Origin: Mikania micrantha
Taxonomy: Eukaryota > Streptophyta > Magnoliopsida > Asterales > Asteraceae
NCBI GenBank assembly: GCA_009363875.1
Contig: CM018695.1
Span: 65,532,907 to 65,596,906 of the forward strand
Direction of reading: 5' to 3'
Length of the DNA: 64,000 bases
The notes beneath the pieces are model-generated. The model was not told the DNA's origin. It saw only the letters and a list, made by a program, of their open reading frames with translations, and did no database searches. The translations under genes and the position numbers were made by a program. Below are positions 11,192 to 21,839 of the stretch, piece by piece. Every line of letters starts with the position of its first letter. The stretch's first letter is position 1.

Positions 11192-13224
11192 TTGATCAAT
11201 TTCTGCCTCTGATTAGGACACTGATAAGACCCAAAACTATCACCCTTCACTACAGGAGCTATAGAAGGGGAGCATTGTTGCATATTAAATCTTTTAAGTA
11301 TCCGCTCAATATATGCCTTTTGAGACAAACCTAATGTCCCAATGCTTCGATTACGGTGTATTTCTATGCCAATAACATAAGAGGCTTCACCGAGATCTTT
11401 CATATCAAAGTTAGCAGATAATAATCTTTTAGATTCATACAACATGTCTAAGTTATTACTTGCTAGTAAGATGTCATCGACATATAACACAAGTATGACA
11501 AATTTACTCCCACTCATTTTAAGATAAATGCATTGATCTACCTGATTTTTAATGAAGTTATGCTTTTTCATCACTTCATCAAATTTAATGTACCATTGTC
11601 GGGATGCTTGTTTCAACCTATAAATTGACTTATTTAATTTGAAAACCATGTGTTCTTTACCTTTAGGCTCAAAACCTTCAGGTTGTTTCATGAACACATC
11701 TTCATGTAAATCGCCATTTAGGAATGCAGTTTTAACGTCCATTTGATGTAATTCTAAGTCAAAATGTGCTACTAAGGCCATAACTATTCTTAGGGAATCT
11801 TTTCTTGATACAGGAGAAAATGTCTCCTGATAATCAATTCCCTCCCTTTGGGTATACCCTTTTGCAACCAAACGTGCCTTGTAACGTTCAATGTTTCCAT
11901 TTGGGTCTAATTTAGTTTTATGGACCCACTTACAACCAACAGGTTTGGCACCTTTTGGTAATTCAGTAAGTGTCCAAACATTATTTGTTTTCATTGATTT
12001 CAACTCATCTTTCATGGCATCTAACCATTGAGTTGATTGGTCACAATTCATAGCATCTTTGAATGTAGTAGGGTCGTCAACTTTACCCAAATCAAAGTCA
12101 GTCTCATGAAGGTAAGTCACGAAGTCATCATAAGTTATGGGCCGCCTAGGTCGAGAAGACCTTCTTAATGGTGGTGGAAGTTCTTGAGGTTGTTGCTCAT
12201 TAAGTTCTTGAGATGTGACGAGATTTGTAGTAGATGGTTCCTTGGTATTAGTTACATTAAGAGAAATTGGCGAATCAAGCGATGATTCAAATGGTTGATT
12301 AATGGGTATAGGTACATAAGTAATAGGTGCCTCTTCAGTACCCTCTTGAAAATCTATTCGCCTACCATCAACACTCCCACTCAAATCAGTCATCTCAAGA
12401 AATTCAGCGTGTCTAGTCTCAACAATTCTTGTAGTATGTGAAGGGCAATAAAATCGGTATCCCTTAGAACGCTCAGGACACCCGATGAAAAAACAACTTA
12501 CGGTTTTCATATCTAATTTCTTGGACTGTGGATTATACAATTTAGCTTCTGCCGGACATCCCCATACTTTGAGATAATTTAGATTAGGTTTCCTTCCTGT
12601 CCATATTTCAAAAGGAGTTTTTGGAACAGATTTTGAAGGAACTCGATTGAGGATGTGGACGGCTGTTTTTAATGCCTCAGTCCAAAGAAAGTCAGGAAGA
12701 TTACAATTAGCCAACATACTACGTACCATGTCCATAAGGGTACGATTACGCCTTTCAGCTACACCATTTTGTTGAGGAGTTCCGGGCATGGTATATTGAT
12801 TTACTATACCATGACTTTTACAAAATTCATAAAACGAGCCCGGACTTTGTCCTACATCAGTGTGTCGACCGTAGTATTCTCCACCCCTATCCGATCTCAC
12901 AACCTTAATTTTTCGGTCTAGTTGATTCTCAACTTTAGCCTTAAAGTTTTTAAAAGTTTCTAAAGATTCGGATTTCTCATGGATTAAATATAAGTACATA
13001 TAACGCGAATAATCGTCTATAAAGGTAATAAACGACTTTTGCCCTCCAATACCTGCTGAAAAAGGACCACATATGTCAGTATGGATTAGTTCAAGTAATA
13101 CTATACTTCGAGTGGAACCTTTCTTATTTGTTTTGATCAATTTTCCTTTTATACACTGAACACATTTTTCAGAATCAGAAAAATCAAGTTTTGGGAGTAC
13201 TCCATCTTTCACAAGTCTATTCAT
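11188..13224 (-). pseudogene. Copia-D integrase and reverse transcriptase
   Basis: 678 open codons. N-terminal zinc-binding end (CVQCIKGK), integrase DDE core with HTDICGPF (first Asp), VRSDRGGEYYG (second Asp) and PQQNGVAERRNRT (Glu region). The C-terminal linker follows, then RT with KWVHKTKLDPNG, HQMDVKTAFLNGDLHEDVF and the intact catalytic box YVDD at 11473-11484. The N-terminal boundary is a 1-base frame change against gag-protease near 13221-13235. The C-terminal boundary is another near 11200. Only the shifts separate this from a functional polyprotein. Confidence 0.95.
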
Positions 13225-14729
13225 TCTTCTTGTGAAATATGACCTAATCTTTTATGCCATAATTTTGATGAATTCTCCATATTTCTTTTCCTTTTATTTT
13301 TAACTAAGTTGTCTTCTACATTATAAGATAATAAGGATTCCGAAAATACATGATCTAAACTTAACTTATAAAGATCACCATCTAATAGGCCATAACCAAC
13401 TGTACGATAATCGAAACTAATAATACATTTACCATTTCCAAATGTAACATATCCATCACGATCAAGTTTTGGACAAGAAATTAAGTTTCTAGTAATAGTT
13501 GGTACATATAATGTTTCAGATAAATTTAGAATGAAGCCTCCTTCAAGAACTAATGAAAGAGTCCATACTGCTTCAACTTCAGCTTCTGATCCATTTCCCA
13601 CTTTAACCGTTTGCTGGTTTCTTGCTAGCTTCCTTATTGTACGGAATCCCTGTAAGGAATTAGAAATGTGCACAGTGGAACCAGAATCAAACCACCATGT
13701 ATTACAAGGAACATTAACATTAAATGATTCATAAATCATTAGGTTGAAGGCAATACCTTTCTTCGCAAGCCATTCTTTGAATTTTGGGCAATCCCTTTGA
13801 ATGTGCCCCTTTTTATGGCAGAAACGACATTTAGGGGTGCCTTTGAATGTGCTAGTACTTGCTCCAAGAGTAGAGAACTTACTGGGTTTTGACTTATCTC
13901 CCTGTTGACCCTTGTTTTTAAATAAGCCCTTTTTCTTGTTGGGATTAGAAGTGGTTAAGTGAGCAACATTGGGCTTCTCAAGTTTTAAGCGTTCTTCTTC
14001 CTGAACGCACATGGCAATCAGTTCGCTCATCTTCCATTTCTCCTTCTGAGTGTTATAGTTGATCTTCAAAAGATCAAACTGAGAAGGGAGAGATGTCATT
14101 ATGAAATGAACCAGAAATCCTTCACTGATTTCCATGTCTAAAGTTTTTAGTTGATTAGCCATGTCATTCATCATCATGTTGTGCTCACGCACACCACTAG
14201 TCCCACTGTACTTGGTTGTAAGCATTCTGAGGATTAAGATACCAGCATTGGCTTTTGAAGTACCTTTGAATTGTTCCTCAACCAAGTCTAAGTAAACCTT
14301 TGCATTTTCAGAATTTGGGATGGATCCTCTAATGGTAGGAGAGATTGAATTTTTGATTACCATAAATGACATTCTATTAGAACGCTCCCACTGATCATGA
14401 ACTTTCTTTTGTTCTACCGTAAAATCAGTGTCAAGAGGAGGGGGAGCTTCATGTCTTAGTGAATAATCAAGATCCATAAATCCCAAGGTTAACTTAACTT
14501 GTTCCAACCAAGTACTAAAGTTATTCCCGTTTAAAGGTTCGATTCCGTGCAAGTAACCGGAACCTGCTCTTAAGGTAGATGCTGATGCATTTAAAGAAAA
14601 AACATTATACTCAATATTGACTATACGTAACATAATTAGGATACAAATATAAAACATGTCAGATATCAAATAAAACCTATTACTAACACCAAATAATAGG
14701 TAAGAATACACATCATGTTCAATTATCAA
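13221..14729 (-). pseudogene. Copia-D gag and protease
   Basis: 502 open codons. The capsid region has LNGNNFSTWLEQVKLTLG and WERSNRMSFMVIKNSI. A CCHC zinc knuckle, CRFCHKKGHIQRDC, lies near 13790-13835. The protease active site is WWFDSGSTVHIS near 13680-13715. The pre-integrase word LWHKRLGHIS is at the end. The open frame starts upstream of what looks like the true gag start. At 14590-14588 an ATG lies in another frame, directly before the ASAST text, which suggests a 1-base loss just after the start codon. In the family Gag forms the particle and the protease matures it. Confidence 0.93.
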
Positions 14730-16020
14730 CGCCTCGTTGGTTCAGTTAACAATTGAACTTAAAATGTTATGTTAAATAATTTATTAAACATACTTATTGC
14801 AAAATATCGTTGGATAAGATGTAATAAGTATATTTATTTTCATTATCTAAATTATTAAAACAATTCTCATTGGGTTCATGAATCAATAATTTAAATAATG
14901 CACATAAAGTGACTTAGTAATTATGCTTCTTTCGACTCGAACAACCTCTCGTTGGTTTGGATATTCAAATCGTTAAAGCCTAAGTCATTAATTTTTTTAA
15001 CACCAATTTTACACAGTAGTAAAGTTTGAATTTTAAAAACAAAATTCAAACTGCTTTCAAGTTGTGAGATAGCATTAGTAAATGAGGATTATGAAAACTC
15101 TCATATATACACCAATTATTTTGTAATTTAAAGTCTGAGGATACTAATATATGTACAAACAGTACAAGAATGTTTTGATATAAAACAAAACTCAATATAT
15201 TAGCATCCTAGATTCAATCTCCTACGGTAGCTAAATCTCTTATGGTATATATTTAAACAAATTTAGACAGTAGCAATATATACATGTGATTCATTTGTAT
15301 ATATAGTTTTCTTGACATCAATTAACTTTAATAAATATTTCGGTGCCACATAAAACAAAATTCGTATCTTTTATTGTAATCACATTTCTTATGCATTGGG
15401 ATTGATAACATGATTCCAGAAAATTTATCATTGTTTTAGTCAAAATTTTTGACTTTTAAACAAAACAGTACCAAGTAAAACTTGATCCAATCAAGTAATT
15501 CATGTATTTCCAATTTAATTCATTTAGTTCTTGTATTCAATTCCTTCATGAAGTAGATTTTGTCACGTCAGAAAACATGAAAGTAGATTGCGAAAGAAAT
15601 AATTGTTGCTGGCAATTGTAAACACACAATATATCTTATTGGATTGGAAACCAATTCCATGCAATTTATTAAAGAAATGTGAAATCAATTGAACAAAAAG
15701 AGCACAGATGGCATCTTGATGTTCACGTGATTTAATTATTGTAAAAACAAGAGCACAGATGGCATCTTTGGTTTATATCGTCTTCCAATAACTCAATTTT
15801 AAAATTCCAAATACACATGGATGAATCACGACATTAATTCCGATTCACACACTAAAGTATGAAAATTGTTTTCTTTTTCTTAAAATTCGATTCATCGTTA
15901 TTGATTTGCAGAAAAATTTCAAGTCACATAAAAACGTAAACCAATTTTGTTCCAGAAATTCCTTCATCGATTGTTAGGAGGAAAAATTAATTCAATGATT
16001 GAATTGATATAATCAACATC
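14730..16020 (-). other. Copia-D 5' leader
   Basis: About 1.3 kb between the primer site and gag. AT-rich, with many short repeats of simple composition and no convincing ORF. It probably carries packaging and translation signals, which cannot be resolved by eye. Confidence 0.6.
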
Positions 16021-16033
16021 GCTCTGATACCAC
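16021..16033 (-). promoter_or_regulatory. Copia-D primer-binding site (initiator tRNA-Met)
   Basis: The plus strand reads GCTCTGATACCAC, the complement of GTGGTATCAGAGC, one base from the 5' LTR edge (16035). This is the standard plant copia site pairing with the 3' end of initiator methionine tRNA. Confidence 0.9.
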
Positions 16034-16034
16034 A

Positions 16035-17287
16035 TGTTAATTATATCTTCAATTAAGGGTTGAAATATATGAACCCTAATCAAATACTTCAATCATTAAC
16101 ATAAATCGTGTAAAGACTAATAAAGAATGATGCTTACCAAACTTCAATTTTGTCTAAGTATAGAGGATACAGCCTTCGGAAGGAAGGAGTTCCTCTTCGG
16201 AAGCAACATTGCTTCCGAAGAATAACTCATTCCTATTGAAGGCTGTATAAGACAAACTCTTCGGAAGATTGATACTTAGAAGATAAAGCTTCATGACTTC
16301 CGAAGACATAAAGCTTCTGAGGAATCTCTTTTGTACCAAAGATAAAGACATGGACTTCCGAGGTTTAACCTCTGACAAAGACTGTAGCTGATTACTTTCA
16401 TAGTACAAAAAGGGACTGACACAAGACATGCTGGTCTGAGTAAATACAAAATGAACATACCGAAAGTCAGACAGCACCTTACTTCCCTTCCTCAGCATTA
16501 AATGCAAAAGATTATCTGAAGCCTTGAAGATCAACAACATTAAATGTCTTTTGTATTTACCTAGTCTTTGTAAAGTCAATGTCTATATTTGTAATGATTG
16601 TAAGTAAGTGTCTTAGCCTGTTAGGACACTTAATATACTAGAATAAGCTTTACTTTATGTACTGTCTAGTATACCCAACTTGTATACCTACGTGTATACG
16701 GTTGTAGCCTTGGCTATATAACCTCTCATTGTAAAGTCTGTAGGTGTGTGCTTGTCCGTTTACACTTGTAATACTTTGAGAGAAATATATCTTTGAGCTT
16801 GAATTTACTCTTGTGTTCTTATTGCTATTCAAAGATTATTTGTTCATCATTTGAGTGTTTGTGAGATCCTTCTAACAGACCTTCCGCATCTGTTAGATTG
16901 TATTAGAGAAATACTTGTGAAGTGTTGTTTAGGTTAAACAACCCGATCCTACAAATCGCATATCAAATTAGTAAACTTACTTGTCGGTGTTGATTCAATC
17001 TTGTTAGTAGAAGAGGATGCCATGATGATTCTTGTTTAAGAGTCTTGTTTTGCCTTTGATTTTGATGGATTGTATGAATTCTTCTCTGTGGTGTTTTCTA
17101 ATGATGATAGCGCAGAGAATAAGAAAATACGTATGTATTGAATTAGGGCAAAACTGACTCATTAAAACATCAACCATCAAATTTACACATAAGTCCCTCA
17201 AGATATAAACTTCCATCAAATTATGTATCTTAACTTTAGGAACTATATTTGTCAAATGGTTAAAATCCATTTAATGGATTTCTAACA
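16035..17287 (-). repeat. Copia-D 5' LTR, interrupted
   Basis: LTR halves 16035-16108 and 16959-17287, separated by a solo LTR and its TSD. Together about 403 bp, matching 9767-10171 nearly base for base. Confidence 0.94.
16109..16953 (+). mobile_element. Solo LTR nested in the Copia-D 5' LTR
   Basis: 845 bp with ends TGTAAAGACT...CGATCCTACA and perfect TSD AATCG (16104-16108 and 16954-16958). It is absent from the sister LTR at 9767-10171, which shows the empty site. The plus orientation is inferred from a TATATAA motif near 16710, followed by typical copia R/U5 text. The first 300 bp hold several CTTCGGAAG/CTTCCGAAG words in both orientations (16170-16360). The family is not otherwise seen in the window; size and 5-bp TSD suggest copia. 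Confidence 0.92.
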
Positions 17288-17740
17288 ATTCTTTCATATG
17301 CCATGCAACCAAATACTCTTAGCTTTTCAAGGTTCGGTTTCACGCCTAGAAATTTCTCATATGGGATACCTCCAACTAATGCTCTCATAGGAGTTCTATT
17401 AAATAAGTAGGTTGCATGGCGAACCGCTTCTTCCCCTAAAATAATTTGGAATCGATCTTGCTTTCATTAGACTTCTTGCCATCTCTAGTAGTGTTCAGTT
17501 TCTTCATTCCACTATACCGTTTGTTGAAGAGCATATGGAGTTGTTTGCATTCGTGCTACACCTTCTTTTTAACAAAAAGGATTAAATTCATGAGAGATAA
17601 ATTCACCACATTTATCGGAATGAATTTTTTTAATCGTTACACAGGTTTGTTTCTCTATCTTTATCTTGAATCTTTTGTTGCAACACCTTTGCTCCTAACA
17701 AGTACATGCCAGTTGGATTTTGTATTGTATGTGTTTTGTT
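17288..17740 (-). pseudogene. Copia-A remnant: integrase core
   Basis: Read right to left: KIHSDKCGEFISHEF (second catalytic Asp region), then ARMQTTPYALQQ-type text with stops, then EEAVRHATYLFNRTP, PYEKFLGVKPN and LRVFGCMAYERI. This is the upstream part of the same copia remnant found at 9608-9766. The reading frame is broken repeatedly. The right edge near 17740 is not sharp. Confidence 0.85.
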
Positions 17741-17989
17741 AGCATGTTATTTTTATTATACATGGGCACGTATTTTATTTTGTATGCCTCGTAAATGATG
17801 TAATCTTTTTTGTGGTATATATAATGGTTATTTTTTTATAATGACCCGCCTTGATCAGAACCCATCTTGACCCGTCATCCAACCTGACCTGACATTTTCA
17901 AGGTTGAATTAAATATGGAGGACACTATTTATCTAGCTGGTTTGACTTAAAAGTCAAATAAAAACACATAAAAAAACAATATGATTACC
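17741..17989. other. AT-rich spacer
   Basis: No gene seen. It holds pieces of GACCCG/ACCCATC-type text that recur at 19860-20240, common in degraded plant transposon sequence. Confidence 0.5.
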
Positions 17990-18629
17990 TTAGTTTAAGG
18001 ATTGCTTTTAAGTCTTCAATAACTTACCTAAAAAAGCTAGAATATGTGTTTAATTAGTAGAGACTAAATACTTCTAATATCAATAACCCTCTAAAGACTA
18101 AATATTAGTCCCTAATAACCTTTGATAATAATACTTTAGTACTTATTTTCAACCTCAGATACTACTTATCGAATGCAAATTTAGCATAATAGAATTAACG
18201 ACCGATCATTTGCTATAACAGTTTTGTATTTATAACATAATATCAGTCTCTAATTTTATTCTTTTCGAAAATTTTAGTAACTGAAATTTAGTACCTAATA
18301 TTTTTCGATTATATTCTATACAAAAGTTTGTCATCCAACACATTTTCATCATCCATCATTACAAAGTGTACATATTTGAGACTGAAATTCAGTAGCTAAT
18401 AATTTTACCTCCGAAAATTTTTTTGGTACAAACAAATTAGCGACTGAATTACAGTCCCAAATAATTATCAACTTATTAGGGACTGATTATTAGTCACCAA
18501 AATTTACCAAAAATAAATCAGTCCTTAATAAATTAGGGACTGATAATTCAGTCCTAAATGCTATATATCTGAGACTGAAAAATCAGTTACCAACATTTTA
18601 GTCCCTAACGACCACTTTTTTTTGTAGTG
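17990..18629 (-). mobile_element. CACTA (En/Spm-like) transposon end with subterminal repeats
   Basis: The right edge reads TTTTTTTTGTAGTG, the complement of CACTACAAAAAAAA, the standard CACTA terminus. Over about 600 bp inward there are many copies of a degenerate subterminal word, (G)GGACTGA/TTAGTCCCTAA, in both orientations. The opposite terminus is not found, so this is a truncated or decayed copy. No transposase is visible. Confidence 0.72.
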
Positions 18630-19077
18630 GAAGGTGATTGGAAGTTTGGTGGATGTTGTTGAAAGTGTTGGATGTTCGGGTTTTGTTGTAGTTGAACCAA
18701 TAAATTTCTAAGCGATTCAGGATCGTATGAGAACGAGTTGAATTCGGGATTGGGATTGTTAGGCCTTGGATTCATGTTTGTAATTTTTTTAAAAAAAAAT
18801 ATAGAGAGAAAGATGAAAGATGAAGAGATTTGGGTGGTTTTTTGGGTAAAAAGGTTGAGTATTTATTTAGTTTAAAAAATTTGTTTTTTTTTTTACAAAA
18901 TTGCCGTTAAACAACGGTCATATTTATTGGCCAATCAAAATCTTCCATTTTCGACGGGGAGCGGGAGCCGTTGGAGCCATCTCAGCGGGGGCCGCGGGCA
19001 AGGGGGCGGTGTTCCCGTTTGACCCTGCTGCGGGCATCATCCCCGCGGGCTGGGCGGGACGACCGCTGGAGGGAGCC
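18630..19077 (-). mobile_element. PIF/Harbinger-like 5' end with an N-terminal ORF fragment
   Basis: Minus-strand end beginning GGCTCCCTCCAGC at 19077, next to a 3-bp TAA target site (19078-19080), with an unusually GC-rich first 120 bp. An AT-rich leader with a long T/A tract follows, and an ATG at 18775 opens about 48 codons rich in N, P and Q (MNPRPNNPNPEFNSF...) before the CACTA end cuts it. This is the layout of the Myb-like ORF1 side of plant PIF/Harbinger elements. Assignment is from pattern memory only. Confidence 0.5.
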
Positions 19078-19481
19078 TTAGTGGGGGAGATGGTGAATTG
19101 CGTGAGGGTGACATCATCGACATAAAATTCGGGGAAGTTGGGGCGGAAGATGGACCAGAAGATTAATCCGATGATGGTTAAGAAAATTGCGATAGTGATT
19201 AGGAGTTGGAAGATGAGATTGAAGATGCAACTGCAACAACATGTTAAAGGGTTGCAGCTACCAGTGTCCGGCGGTGGTAGGATTTGGGTTTTTGGTGGCC
19301 GGAGAAGGTTCCGGTGAGGCGGGGTTATGCCGGCGTTGGTTGCATTGCAGGAATCACAGAAGATTTTGGGGAAATTGGATGGATCGTTGATTGTGGATTT
19401 GTGGTGATGTGAAATTAATGTAGAGGGGTTTTTGATGGAGTGCCGGAAGTGAAAACCAAAACGAAGAATGCGGAAATTCAT
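19078..19481 (-). pseudogene. NDR1/HIN1-like (LEA-2) membrane protein, truncated
   Basis: From ATG 19481 about 134 codons resemble the N-terminal part of NHL/LEA-2 proteins. A Pro-rich cytosolic segment comes first (about residues 50-72), then a Cys cluster TCCCSC (80-85) and one transmembrane helix (86-111). The conserved junction FPEFYVDDVTLTQF (116-129) normally opens the LEA-2 domain. The rest of the domain is missing. At residue 134 the text passes into a GC-rich Harbinger-like end and reaches a stop at 18924. Family members act at the plasma membrane, some in defence. Annotating 18924-19481 as one intact protein would be a mistake. Confidence 0.7.
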
Positions 19482-20560
19482 CGGTGTTTTAAAACTAACA
19501 TTATTGTAAGTTTTCTTTGTCTAAAAAGTTATACTTGTATAGTTGTATAAGATAAAAACTTACAATGATAAAAACTTACAACAATATTAACTTTTAAATA
19601 GTAATGATTTTAAACATACACACAAAAAAAAAAGAAAAGTATTATATACGTGTTATAATAATGTTACGAAAAAAATAAAGAATTAGATTAATTTTGGCAA
19701 AATTATATGAGTTATTGCTTTAAGAATGCGTTATTATTTGAACACTATCATATATATGTGTGTGTGTGTGTGTGTGAGTGTATTATCTTACAAAAATATA
19801 TAATGTATCCAATATACTATAAACATATGTTATATTATATGTATATGTATGCCTGGAAAAATGAGCGGGTTGGGTTGAGTTGGATTAGGGGTCAAAACGG
19901 GTGCGGGTTAAAATGGGTGCGAGTCAAGACGAGTTTTAAGCAAAATCTGTTTGGGTTTAAACGGGTCGTTTTAAAAAAAAAAACAATTTCGCTCAAGTTA
20001 AAATGAGTTGTAACTAAACAAATAGTTTATTTAAATAATTTTTAATGATTTTCTTATTAAATGTATTATTAATCTTGCTTACCCATTGAAATCCATTATT
20101 TTCACATGATTTTAAGTTACTCATCTTGACCCATTTTGTGTTAAGGTGTTACCCATTTTAACCCATACTATGTCATAATGTTACCCATTTCAACCCAAAA
20201 TGCAAAAATTGTTAAAACTAATTCTATCTATTTATCTTGTTATGGGTCAAGATTGACATGTATATGTGTATGTATACGTGTGTGTAAAAAAGGGGAAAAA
20301 AAAGAAAGATGAACCCAGCCCGATTCTACGTATTAAATTTTTCCCTCCAATAAATCAATGAAGATGAACCCGGCCTTTATTTTAATTTTTTTTTGTTCTC
20401 ATGTGTGTTACTAATGTTGTTTGTAGCATGCAGTTGTCTTCCATATCTACTTGAATCTAAAGAACGACCCACAAATCATCCATGGATCTGCATCTTCTGG
20501 AACACTGTCCATGTTGTTTTCGTACAATTACAGTGATGAAACTCACATCCAATTCCTTTC
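19482..20560. other. AT-rich intergenic spacer
   Basis: No supported gene. It contains a TG microsatellite (about 19755-19785), A/T homopolymers, and repeated GGGTCAAAACGGGT/ACCCATTTTAACCCA words (19860-20230) in both orientations that look like decayed DNA-transposon sequence. Confidence 0.5.
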
Positions 20561-21184
20561 ATTAGATCAAGATTAAAAAAGTAGGAAGAAAGTTACATAA
20601 AGAAAAACATATGAAAGACTTCGGCTGCTTCTTTATTTCTATCAATGATAGCGTAGTTTCGTTCCAAACATCGCCCCAATGAAGCAATTTTTGCCTCAAA
20701 CACCAGCTCGTCGTTGATGGTTGCCTTGGAAAGGGTCTATAGTTTGACATGTTTTTAAAATGATGGTGTAGTGTAACGGTTGTTTTCTAATACGATGATG
20801 GTGGTGGTGGTGCCTATGGTTTCTAGTGTGTGTGTAATTTATTAATTCTTTTAATTAATTTAATTGTGTCTCGTATTAAGTATTAACAAAACATTTAACT
20901 TTTTGTTTAATAAATAAACAAATGTTGGTTTTCTCATTTTACCTACAAAGTAACGTAAAGTCTAACAAACTTAAAAAATAATGATATTGTTTATATAATT
21001 ATAAAGTTGAAGCGCGTAATGTAATATTACATGATATTTTCCTCCAATAATCATAATAATATTTATTTATTTTATTTTTTCTTAGTTTATAGCTATGTAC
21101 GATTAGTTTTTCTCATCCGGAATAGCGTACAAAGTCAATGATACCAAGCCATCGGCTCCCTCCAGACGACTTTAGTTGCTGTTG
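20561..21184. other. Spacer upstream of the kinase gene
   Basis: A 62-codon minus-strand ORF (20750-20562) has no family I recognise and is probably chance. The rest is AT-rich. Confidence 0.4.
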
Positions 21185-21398
21185 AGACCTCAATCGTACT
21201 CTTCCAAATGGGAGGTCATGGGTTCAAATCCCTCCCGCAGCGAAAAAGGGGTCTGAGGTGGGTCAGGGGGTTTTCCCAGTAGGGTTTCCTCCTGGGGTGG
21301 TTGTGGTGGCTCATGGGAGATCCAGGTAACTAGACCTTGGTGACATGGCCTGAAAACAGTGGGTTCACACGATTAAGACCTTCGCCGTTCAAAAAAAA
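21185..21398 (+). mobile_element. tRNA-derived SINE, probably 5' truncated
   Basis: Box-B promoter word GGTTCAAATCC (21221-21231) and a 3' end GCCGTTC followed by an A8 tail (21391-21398). The same 3' end, GCCGTTCAAAAAAAA, occurs in the SINE at 54729-54957, so both share a tail. An imperfect flanking repeat AGTTG(A)CTGTTG (21173-21184 and 21397-21409) may be the TSD. No good box A is seen, suggesting 5' truncation. Confidence 0.65.
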
Positions 21399-21399
21399 G

Positions 21400-21423
21400 T
21401 TGACTGTTGTAATACCGTTGACT
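21400..21423 (+). promoter_or_regulatory. Two W-box cores upstream of the kinase gene
   Basis: TTGACT occurs at 21400-21405 and 21418-21423, just before the region read as the 5' UTR exon. TTGAC(C/T) is the WRKY-factor site common in defence genes. Short words occur by chance, so this is only suggestive. Confidence 0.3.
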
Positions 21424-21584
21424 ACCACCAGACGCTGCTTATTCTGTTCCGCTCTCTGTTTTTTCCGGCAAGCAGACGCCGAACCCACTTCTCCGGCAGT
21501 GGGTTAACCACCTCAGGACCACCGTCAGATGCTCGAACCGGCCTTCCAGATTGTCGACCGGTCAGCTCTTCCTCTATAACTCAG

Positions 21585-21823
21585 GTAACGTCAACGAAGC
21601 CAGCTCTCCCTACATACATACATACATAGGCACCTTAAGATCTGGTAATGGGGTAAAGAGTTTGAAGATCAATAATATTAATGAAGAAGATGGATAAGAA
21701 ACATTAGATATTATACAATTTATATTTACAGTTTTCGAAATTGATAACTAAAGTCATAAATTGAAGATATAACAATTTATTTCACACGTGAAGACATGGT
21801 TTAATAAAGATATTGTGTTGCAG
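21585..21823 (+). other. Probable 5'-UTR intron of the kinase gene
   Basis: The donor CAG|GTAACG at 21582-21590 and acceptor GTTGCAG at 21817-21823 bracket 239 bp of AT-rich sequence. The acceptor lies 16 bp before the ATG at 21840. An ACAT microsatellite (about 21610-21632) lies inside. Gene-structure inference only. Confidence 0.5.
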
Positions 21824-21839
21824 ATTCAAGTCTAAAATA

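Larger units (their letters stand above)
9767..17287 (-). mobile_element. Copia-D, complete Ty1/copia element with a nested solo LTR
   Basis: Full minus-strand copia element. The 3' LTR is 9767-10171. The 5' LTR is 16035-17287, split by a solo LTR at 16109-16953. The perfect TSD is ATTCT (9762-9766 and 17288-17292). An initiator-Met primer site lies next to the 5' LTR at 16021-16033, and a purine tract complement (TTCTCCCAC) sits beside the 3' LTR at 10172. The two LTR copies differ at only about six sites over 400 bp. Three frame breaks are visible in the coding part. It is the most nearly intact element of the window, but not autonomous as read. Confidence 0.96.

Noticed and set aside
17930..17960. 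Left CACTA terminus at CACTATTTATC
   Set aside because: Matches the other end only in the first five bases and the 3-bp flanks do not agree.
18924..19481. Intact 185-aa Ala/Pro-rich membrane protein
   Set aside because: The C-terminal third is transposon-end sequence beyond a TAA target site; only the N-terminal NHL part is a gene remnant.
20562..20750. 62-aa minus-strand ORF
   Set aside because: No family recognised, no splice or start context, AT-rich surroundings.
21813..21839. Longer start of the kinase ORF upstream of 21840
   Set aside because: It needs a TTG start and runs through the inferred splice acceptor; ATG 21840 fits better.
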